From assembly GCA_016210005.1 (NCBI GenBank), contig JACQVA010000225.1, positions 1 through 38,900 of the forward strand: DNA of 38,900 nucleotides, written 5' to 3'. Below the pieces are notes generated by a model, which was not told where the DNA came from, did no database searches, and worked only from the letters and a program-made list of their open reading frames with translations. How positions within the stretch are numbered: the stretch's first letter is position 1; every line of letters begins with the position of its first letter. The stretch is from Deltaproteobacteria bacterium (GTDB taxonomy: Bacteria > Desulfobacterota > Binatia > HRBIN30 > JACQVA1). This document shows positions 33,183-38,900 of this stretch, piece by piece. Position numbers and translations under genes: made by a program.

Positions 33183-35062
33183 GCCGCCTCGTCGCGCGCG
33201 CGTGCGAACACGACCTCGAAGCAGGAGCCCACGCCGACTTCGCTCTCGGCGAGGCGCACATCGCCCCCGAAGCGGCGCATGATGCCGCGCGAGTGGAACA
33301 GCCCGACGCCGGTTCCCTGCAACCGGCTGGTGCGGAAGGGCTCGAACAGGTGGCGCCGCGCCTCCGGCGGGATGCCGCGGCCTTGATCACGAATGCGCAG
33401 CCGCACATCTGCGCCGGCGTGGCAGCTCACCGTCACCGTCCCGCCGCCGTTCTCGAACGATTGGATGGCGTTCACCAGCAGATTCAGCACGACGTGCTGG
33501 ACGGCCTCCGTATTCGCCGTCACGAGTGGGAGGCGCTCGCCGTCGTCGTCGATGCGGATGGTGACCGCCGCCTCGCGGGCGGTCGGGGTGACGATCGCCA
33601 CAATGGACGTGACCACCACCATGAGATCCACCGGCTCGGTCGAGGGTGGGATCCCGCGGGAGAATCGCCGGAACTGCTCCGTGATCTTGCGGCATCGCAG
33701 CACCTGCCCGCGGATGGTCTCCGCGATGTCCCGGATCTCCTGCCAGCTTGCCGGCGGTCCTCCCGGGCGCCCGGCGCCGTCGATGCGGCCCAAGATGGCT
33801 TCGGCGCACGTGAGCGTCGTCGCCAACGGCGTGTTCACCTCGTGCGAGAAACCGGAGGCCAAGGCCCCGAGCGACTCGAGCCGCTCCAGCTCTGCCAGGC
33901 GGGTCTCTTCCAGGACGCGGTCGGTGATATCGCGCCAGATCTCGACGACCTGCGACACGTTGCCGTCCTGGTCAAACACCGGCGAGGCGTGCACCTCCTC
34001 GACGCGGCCGGGCTCGCCGTTCCGCGAGGGAAGCTGGAACGTCGCACGGTGAACCTCCCCGGTCGCAAGGCATCGCACGCTCGGGCAGCCGGCGTCATTC
34101 ACCTCACAGTAACGCGTCGTGTTGAGGGCCTCCTGGCAGCGATGGCCGTGCAGCGCCTCCGGGTGGGAGCCGAATCGCCTGCAGAAGGCGTGGTTCGCGG
34201 CCACGATGCGGAAGTCCTGATCCAGCACGACGAGTCCGTCGTCGACGCTGTTCATGACGTTCGCCAGCTGCGCTTCGCGCTCTTGCACCTCGGTGACGAG
34301 TCCCAAGACCGAGTTCGCCATGTCGTTGAAATCCATCGCCAGCGAAGTGATCGTGTCATCGCCGCGCACTTCCACCCGGCGCGTCAGGTCGCCGGCCGCG
34401 ATTGAGCGGGCGGTCTCCCCGAGCGTGGCCAACCGGCCTAGGATGAGGCGGCGCATGATCAGGCCGACGCTGGCGAGCAGGAGCAGCCCGAGCAACGTCG
34501 TCGCGGCGATCATCCACGTCCGGTCACGGCCGAGTTGTGCCTGCAAACCGGCCAGCGACACATCCAAGATGAGGATGCCGTTGAGGTGTTTCTCCGGCGG
34601 GTGGCAGGCATAGCACTCCGGCCGGTTCTCGATTGGCTGCACGCTGCGCAGCACCTCGCCGCCGGGCAAGTCGAGCACCGCCCAGCGGTTGCGCTCAATC
34701 GGGGCCTTCTGGTGACAGACCATGCACGCGGCCGAGTCGCGCGCCACCTGCTGCCCGACCTGGCCCGGATGGCTCGCCTGTCGCACCACGCCGTCATGGT
34801 CCAGAATCATGACGCCCTGCACTTCCGGCTGGGAGCCCACCTCGTGGAGAATGGTGGCGATCAGCTCGCTCTTGGCGTGTTTATCGAGCATCTGATGGCG
34901 CAGAGCCGCTTCGAGGATGCGGTTCTGCAGCTCGGCTGCATGGCGCTGCCCCTCCACCATGCTGTTGAAATGATGCTCGGAGAGCACGTAGAGGCCGACG
35001 GCCAGCATGCCCGTAACGAGCGCCGCAATGGCTAGTGCAAGCCGAAGAGTGAGGCGATTCAT
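33179..35062 (-). CDS. Diheme sensor histidine kinase
   Basis: 627 residues. Membrane helix (about 7-27), periplasmic sensor (28-182), second membrane helix (183-203), HAMP (204-258), PAS (262-380), kinase core with H407 (ASGFSHEVNTPLATTLTCAE), N box LNLLVNAIQSF and G boxes DQGRGI and GTGVGL. The periplasmic part carries two c-type heme motifs, C113-MVC-H117 and C150-YAC-H154. The cytoplasmic PAS holds a cysteine cluster (C294, C309, C319, C326, C331) that might bind a metal or Fe-S centre. Together these suggest sensing of periplasmic redox state or a heme ligand. The start at 35062 puts the first helix at the N-terminus; the open frame to 35188 adds no domain. Confidence 0.9.
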   Translation of the reverse strand: MNRLTLRLALAIAALVTGMLAVGLYVLSEHHFNSMVEGQRHAAELQNRILEAALRHQMLDKHAKSELIATILHEVGSQPEVQGVMILDHDGVVRQASHPGQVGQQVARDSAACMVCHQKAPIERNRWAVLDLPGGEVLRSVQPIENRPECYACHPPEKHLNGILILDVSLAGLQAQLGRDRTWMIAATTLLGLLLLASVGLIMRRLILGRLATLGETARSIAAGDLTRRVEVRGDDTITSLAMDFNDMANSVLGLVTEVQEREAQLANVMNSVDDGLVVLDQDFRIVAANHAFCRRFGSHPEALHGHRCQEALNTTRYCEVNDAGCPSVRCLATGEVHRATFQLPSRNGEPGRVEEVHASPVFDQDGNVSQVVEIWRDITDRVLEETRLAELERLESLGALASGFSHEVNTPLATTLTCAEAILGRIDGAGRPGGPPASWQEIRDIAETIRGQVLRCRKITEQFRRFSRGIPPSTEPVDLMVVVTSIVAIVTPTAREAAVTIRIDDDGERLPLVTANTEAVQHVVLNLLVNAIQSFENGGGTVTVSCHAGADVRLRIRDQGRGIPPEARRHLFEPFRTSRLQGTGVGLFHSRGIMRRFGGDVRLAESEVGVGSCFEVVFARARDEAA

Positions 35063-35180
35063 CGCCAGCGCGTCCCGTTGACAACCGCGTCGGATACTAG
35101 GCCCCTTCGACGGCCGAAGTCCATAGCCGGACAGGGGAGGGGCTGCCCCGGGAACGCCATGTAGCATTCTGTGATCAAGG

Positions 35181-36188
35181 CTAGCCAATTAGGGTCCGGG
35201 CCGATCGCTCGCCCAGCGCGGCGCGCACGGTCATGGCCAGCACCAGCGGGCCAAGCAGCCCCGCGGCTAACTTCAGTAGGTTTGCCGCTCCGGCCGGAAC
35301 CGCCGGCGGCAAACCGGCCCGCGCGGCGTCAATGAAGAACAGGTGGTAGAGGTAGATCGGATAGGTGAGGCGGCTCAGCGTAACCACCCCAGGCGGCACG
35401 CTCTTGGTCGAAGCGAAGAGCAGCATCACGGCCGCGATCGAGCCGTAGCAGATGGCGTATCTGACACTGGCCGCCAGCGCGCTGCCGGCAGAGTTTCGCG
35501 CCAGCAGCGTGGCCTCCACTGCCGCTAGCGCGACTGCTCCGCTCAGTATACCGGCGCCCATCGGGATTGCGCGCCGGCCGATCAGGCCGCGCCAGCGTTC
35601 GCCGTGGCGGGCCACCATCCACCCCGATAGGAAGTAACCCCACCAGTGCAGTGGGCTACGAAACTGCCAGTAACCCAGCTGATCGGAGCGCGTCATCAAC
35701 GCCACGAAGGCGTCGCGCCCGGCCAGGGACAACCAGCCGCCGGCGAGGAACACGAACCACGCCAACAAAGCCAGCCGCCCCACGCGCGGCATGATCCACC
35801 CGAGCACGATCGCGCCGCACAGCATCGGCACGAAGTAGTAGATGCCGAAGGCCGAGCCGGTACACACTGCCCACCACACCTCGCGCCAGGTGAGGGCGTG
35901 CGGCAAGACCGCGGCGCGCAGCGCTAGTGCCAGAGCGCTGGCCAGCAGATAAGGCGGCAGCAGCCGCCACAGCCGGAGGCGAAGCTCGGCCCAGGCCGCT
36001 GGCCGGGCACTGTACTGAAGGAAGCCGGAGGCGAAAAAGAAGGCGGGAACTGCGGCGACCGTGAGGCTGGCGAGGAAGCGCACGCCGAGCGGGTGCGTCA
36101 CCCCGTAGATGGTGAAGGCATGAATCCAGACGACGGCCACGATTGCGGCCGCCTTGAGCGCGTCGATCCAGGGAATGCGGGTCGTCAT
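35181..36188 (-). CDS. Acyltransferase 3 family membrane protein
   Basis: 335 residues, about ten membrane helices. The N-terminus IPWIDALKAAAIVAVVWIHA carries the family His, followed by VAAVPAFFFASGFLQYSARP, and the C-terminal region has LSRLTYPIYLYHLFF. Members transfer acyl groups to surface sugars or other envelope molecules; the substrate here is unknown. The ATG at 36188 has GAGGGG upstream; a GTG at 36203 is less likely. It follows the second DUF4143 ATPase gene by 32 bases on the same strand, which need not mean a shared function. Confidence 0.82.
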   Translation of the reverse strand: MTTRIPWIDALKAAAIVAVVWIHAFTIYGVTHPLGVRFLASLTVAAVPAFFFASGFLQYSARPAAWAELRLRLWRLLPPYLLASALALALRAAVLPHALTWREVWWAVCTGSAFGIYYFVPMLCGAIVLGWIMPRVGRLALLAWFVFLAGGWLSLAGRDAFVALMTRSDQLGYWQFRSPLHWWGYFLSGWMVARHGERWRGLIGRRAIPMGAGILSGAVALAAVEATLLARNSAGSALAASVRYAICYGSIAAVMLLFASTKSVPPGVVTLSRLTYPIYLYHLFFIDAARAGLPPAVPAGAANLLKLAAGLLGPLVLAMTVRAALGERSARTLIG

Positions 36189-36220
36189 CCCCTCACACCC
36201 CACTGCTCACGCTTGGCGCC

Positions 36221-37477
36221 TCACAACACGGTCGCCAGCGGCGCTGCCACCAGGTTTTCCGCCAACGACACCACCTCATCGCCGGCATACAGCAGTAGAC
36301 CGCGGCTGTCCGCCCCCATCGCCTGCTGCATGTCGGTGAGCCCCGCGAGGTCGGCGCGACTCAAGCTGCGGGCGGCCTTGACCTCGATGCCGAGCCGGCG
36401 CCGGCCCCGCTCCAGTACGAAGTCCACCTCTTTTCCCTGATGCGTGCGATAGAAACTGCTCTGCACGCCGGACGTCAGGCTGAGCGCCTTGCGCAGCTCC
36501 GCCCACACCCATGTTTCAAGCAAGGCGCCGAACGCCGGGTGGCCCGCCAGCGCCTCCGGATGCGTCACCCCCGCCAGATGACACGCCAACCCGGAATCGC
36601 CGATGAACACCTTCGCGGTCTTCACCAGGCGCTTGCGCGCGCTCGCCTGCCACGGCGTCAGCCGACTGACCTGGTAGGTCAGCTCCAACAGCTCGAGGTA
36701 GCGGCCGGCCGTGCGCTGATCGAGGCCGGCGTCGGCGGCGAGATTCTTCACGTTCAGCAACTGGCCCGTGCGCAAGCCGGTAAGGCGCAGGGTGCGGCTG
36801 AACCCGCCAAGCTCAGCAAGCCGCGCCAGGTCGCGAATGTCGCGCTCGACGTACGTGGTCATGTATGCCGCAAACCAGCGCTGCGCGAACTCCGGCCGCC
36901 GCTTCAACACCACCTCCGGGAACCCGCCAAAGAAGATCCGCTCGTGTAATCGCGCCCGGTCATGCGAACGCGCAGGCGCCCCTCGGCGCTGCAAGCGGCG
37001 CACGGGCCGGCGCCAATCCTCGTCGCCGAGGAGGGCCTCAAGTACCGCGGCCGGACTCGGCCGTTCTTCCAGTTCGGCGAGGCTGAGGCCTTCGAGGTGG
37101 ACGACATCGGTTCGCCCGGCCAAGCTCTCCGTCACCCCACGATGCGCGAGCACATTGGCCGAGCCCGTCAACAGAAAGCGTCCGGCCCGCCGCCGCCGAT
37201 CGATGCTGCGCTTGAGCGCGCGCAGCAAATCCGGCACCCGTTGCACCTCGTCGAGAGCAACCCCATCGTCGAGTTCGGCCACGAAGCCGTCCGGATCGGC
37301 GCGCGCCGCCTCCCAGACCGCCAGGTCGTCGAGCGTGACATAGCGCCGCAGCACGCCATCGGCGACCAGCCGCAAGGCCAGCGTCGATTTCCCCACCTGG
37401 CGCGGCCCCAGCAACAGCACGGCCGGTAAGTCCCGCAGCGACCGCGCCACCACCGCTGCAATATCACGCCTGACCAT
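36221..37477 (-). CDS. AAA family ATPase with DUF4143 domain (second copy type)
   Basis: 418 residues. Walker A GPRQVGKS (24-31), Walker B GVALDEVQRVPDLL, FLLTGSANVLAH, a winged-helix part (NVKNLAADAGLDQRTAGRYLELLELTY) and a DUF4143 core with GKEVDFVLERGRRRLGIEVKAA. It belongs to the same broad family as the gene at 17999 but the sequences differ enough to be independent acquisitions. The Walker B Asp is followed by Glu as in active ATPases. Function unknown. Confidence 0.85.
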   Translation of the reverse strand: MVRRDIAAVVARSLRDLPAVLLLGPRQVGKSTLALRLVADGVLRRYVTLDDLAVWEAARADPDGFVAELDDGVALDEVQRVPDLLRALKRSIDRRRRAGRFLLTGSANVLAHRGVTESLAGRTDVVHLEGLSLAELEERPSPAAVLEALLGDEDWRRPVRRLQRRGAPARSHDRARLHERIFFGGFPEVVLKRRPEFAQRWFAAYMTTYVERDIRDLARLAELGGFSRTLRLTGLRTGQLLNVKNLAADAGLDQRTAGRYLELLELTYQVSRLTPWQASARKRLVKTAKVFIGDSGLACHLAGVTHPEALAGHPAFGALLETWVWAELRKALSLTSGVQSSFYRTHQGKEVDFVLERGRRRLGIEVKAARSLSRADLAGLTDMQQAMGADSRGLLLYAGDEVVSLAENLVAAPLATVL

Positions 37478-37664
37478 GCTGGAAATTGTTACATCACAAT
37501 GCAGGAATGTTCAACGCCGCGGCGAGCGGCGCGGGGTGGGCGTGATCGCGGCCGCACCCAGTTTGGCCGAACTTGCCGCGGTCAGTTTCGGTGAACCCAC
37601 CACGGTCTCATAGCCCGGTCCCTTACACACCCGCTCGAGCTGGCCACCTCCGATCAGATCGAAA

Positions 37665-38023
37665 ATGAGCACAGCGATGACGACGACACCTCCCGCCGAC
37701 GACGAGGGGCGCGCCGCGCTGCGCCGCCTGGGCCTCTTTGGGTTGCTCGCCCGCTGGGGGGATGTGGCCACCGCGACTGGCTGCCCAGCGTCATCGCCTG
37801 CGAGCGGAGTGAACGCCAGTGTCGCTCCCTGCAACGCCGCTTGCACTTTGCCCATCTGGGCAGCTTCAAGCCGCTGTGCCACGCCGACTGGCTCCGGCCC
37901 AAAAAGATCGTCCTCGCACACCAGCACCGCCGCCCGGGGTATTGGCGCGAGCGAGCCGACGCCGCTAACCCGGCGATAGAGCCGCTCGGCTTGAGCTTCG
38001 CTGCTCGTCGCGGACGTGCCTGA
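37665..38023 (+). pseudogene. istB: IstB-like transposase helper, frameshifted and truncated
   Basis: From the ATG at 37665 the first frame gives RAALRRLGLFGLLARWGDVA; after a frameshift near 37779 another frame gives WLPSVIACERSERQCRSLQR followed by RLHFAHLGSFKPLCHADWLR and PKKI (to about 37909). Joined, this is the N-terminal region of IstB of IS21-type elements. The AAA+ ATPase part that should follow is missing; downstream residues do not match. No istA gene or terminal repeats were found, so this is a relic. Confidence 0.5.
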
Positions 38024-38064
38024 GCCGGCGGCTCATCGCCAGGGCGGCCGGCTGGCAAAATGGG

Positions 38065-38310
38065 TCAGACTCCGCGGGACTTGCGGTACTCGGCTAAAGA
38101 CATGGGGCCCTGCTGCCGCTTGGCCCTGGCCAGCATTCTGCGGAAGCGTGGGCTCTTCTCGAGCAGGTAATCCTCGATGTCACGGTCAGCGATGTGCTCG
38201 ATCACAGCGGCGACCTTGCCATTCTTCGTCACGAAGACCGGCTCCTCCTCAACAGCCGCCAGATACTTGGCAAAATTGTTCCGCACTTCTCCCATAGGCG
38301 CAATCTTCAT
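38065..38310 (-). CDS. Phd/YefM-type antitoxin
   Basis: 81 residues. The N-terminus MGEVRNNFAKYLAAVEEEPVFVTKNGKVAAVI is the Phd/YefM fold (DNA-binding dimer), with a C-terminal tail expected to wrap the toxin. Its ATG overlaps the toxin stop by four bases. Such antitoxins neutralise the toxin and repress their own operon. Confidence 0.82.
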   Translation of the reverse strand: MKIAPMGEVRNNFAKYLAAVEEEPVFVTKNGKVAAVIEHIADRDIEDYLLEKSPRFRRMLARAKRQQGPMSLAEYRKSRGV

Positions 38311-38603
38311 CGTTCCAACTCCTCGCAGTATTCCCGCGTTTCATCCTTATGCATGATCCGAAGCACGTCCACCCGCCGCTCTTGCTCGCGAACCGAGTAG
38401 AAGACCCGGTAGTCGGCCACCCGAAGGCGGTAGTCGGGTTCACTGACCCCTCGGAGTCGCTTGATACGGCTTCTGCTCTCCTTTGTCGGCTCGTGGGTCA
38501 GGTGCTTCTCCATCGCGTCAGCGATCTGCGTTGCGTCGTACTTCCGCAGCCCGTCCAAGTCCTCGATCGCCCCATGCTTGAGGACAATCTCATAAGGACG
38601 CAT
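38307..38603 (-). CDS. RelE/ParE superfamily toxin
   Basis: 98 residues with the RelE fold pattern: IVLKHGAIEDLDGLRKYDA, RIKRLRG, DYRLRVADYRVFYSV and VDVLRIMHKDETREY. RelE-type toxins cleave mRNA on the ribosome; the basic and C-terminal residues needed are present in outline. It is read first and the antitoxin second, the reverse of classical relBE order but known in other pairs. Located next to the repeat end of the window. Confidence 0.85.
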   Translation of the reverse strand: MRPYEIVLKHGAIEDLDGLRKYDATQIADAMEKHLTHEPTKESRSRIKRLRGVSEPDYRLRVADYRVFYSVREQERRVDVLRIMHKDETREYCEELER

Positions 38604-38783
38604 CGCAAAATCCTGCCATGATTATGCTACGTGGTCAAAGGGAAGGGCGACGCTCGGCGGTCGATGTCGTCTGGACGCGAGCCGCCAAGGCCCTTGGCAT
38701 CGAGGTGAAAGCCGGCCGTGGTGGTTGCGGGCGGGAGTCGGTGTCGTGGCTGGCGCGCCGGCAGGTGGTGCCCCGGGATCGGC
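38604..38783. other. Spacer between toxin gene and right terminal repeat
   Basis: A plus-strand frame is open from the ATG at 38618 to the window end. It contains DVVWTRAAKALGIEVKAGRG, which loosely resembles the end of a DUF4143 domain (compare RRLGIEVKAA at the gene at 36221), then runs through the repeat. I regard it as at most a gene scrap. Confidence 0.25.
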
Positions 38784-38900
38784 GGGTGCGCGACAAATTT
38801 GTGGGTAACGTGGTTCGGTGTTATGGCCGTCATTCCCGCGAAAGGCCGTCATTCCCGCGAAAGCGGGAATCCAGTTTGGCGTTTGGCGCTATGGACAAGC
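38784..38900. repeat. Right copy of terminal inverted repeat, with a 19-base duplication
   Basis: Reverse complement of 144 to 241, with GCCGTCATTCCCGCGAAAG present twice in tandem. It ends at the window edge with ATGGACAAGC, the first codons of a second GIY-YIG copy reading rightwards out of the window. Confidence 0.9.

Noticed and set aside
35121-35145. Possible -24/-12 element upstream of the heme kinase (minus strand TGGCGTTCCCGGGGCA)
   Set aside because: GG-N10-GC spacing fits, but the remaining bases match the consensus poorly, so autoregulation by sigma-54 is not claimed.
37511-37927. Minus-strand frame of 138 codons
   Set aside because: The plus strand in two frames gives an IstB-like sequence, which explains the region better.

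Overview
The window is high-GC DNA from a Gram-negative bacterium. The evidence for an outer membrane is a lipid A biosynthesis enzyme (LpxC), a periplasm full of c-type cytochromes and a predicted outer-membrane decaheme lipoprotein. The gene content (NtrY-type kinase, yebC-ruvCAB, a HdrD/EtfD-like membrane Fe-S protein, MazG, a Qrc/Psr-like complex, sigma-54 regulation) suggests an uncultured deltaproteobacterial-type lineage (Desulfobacterota, Myxococcota or Binatota). I cannot fix the taxon from the sequence alone. No rRNA, tRNA, CRISPR array or phage gene was seen. Both ends carry the same ~98-base sequence in opposite orientation, next to a broken GIY-YIG endonuclease gene, so the contig probably starts and stops in a dispersed repeat.

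Positions 1 to about 19200 are mostly housekeeping: glutathione synthetase (gshB), a receiver-kinase protein, a coupled set of a small zinc-ribbon protein, a DUF493 protein and a MEMO1 family protein, and an MFS transporter. A long minus-strand series follows, read from high to low coordinates: glutaredoxin, yebC, ruvC, ruvA, ruvB, a DUF2905 protein, an NtrY-type kinase, and a single polypeptide that joins an NtrX-like receiver to a complete LpxC deacetylase. Then come mazG, a membrane Fe-S oxidoreductase (EtfD/HdrD-like), a DUF192 lipoprotein, an unusual ferredoxin/zinc-ribbon protein and a DUF4143 ATPase.

Positions 19663 to 35062 form an electron-transfer island. A minus-strand operon (28792 down to 19663) encodes a small membrane protein, a cyclic-nucleotide-binding-fold protein, a monoheme cytochrome c, a pentaheme cytochrome, a Tat-exported molybdopterin oxidoreductase, a four-cluster ferredoxin subunit, an NrfD-type quinone-interacting membrane subunit, a slipin and an octaheme cytochrome. 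Divergent from it is an OmcA/MtrC-type decaheme lipoprotein whose heme domain sits on about 42 uninterrupted Gly-X-Y (collagen-like) triplets. The space between them holds two good -24/-12 (sigma-54) promoter matches, one on each strand, flanking a near-central palindrome. Convergent to the decaheme gene is a two-component operon: a histidine kinase with two CXXCH heme motifs in its periplasmic domain and an NtrC-family sigma-54 activator. The simplest reading is a heme/redox-sensing switch controlling an extracellular electron-transfer route: quinol pool, NrfD/Fe-S/Mo complex, periplasmic cytochromes, collagen-stalked outer-membrane cytochrome. No beta-barrel porin is present in the window.

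Positions 35181 to 38900 are accessory DNA: an acyltransferase-3 membrane protein, a second DUF4143 ATPase, a frameshifted IstB (IS21 family) remnant, a toxin-first RelE/Phd-type toxin-antitoxin pair and the right-hand copy of the terminal repeat.
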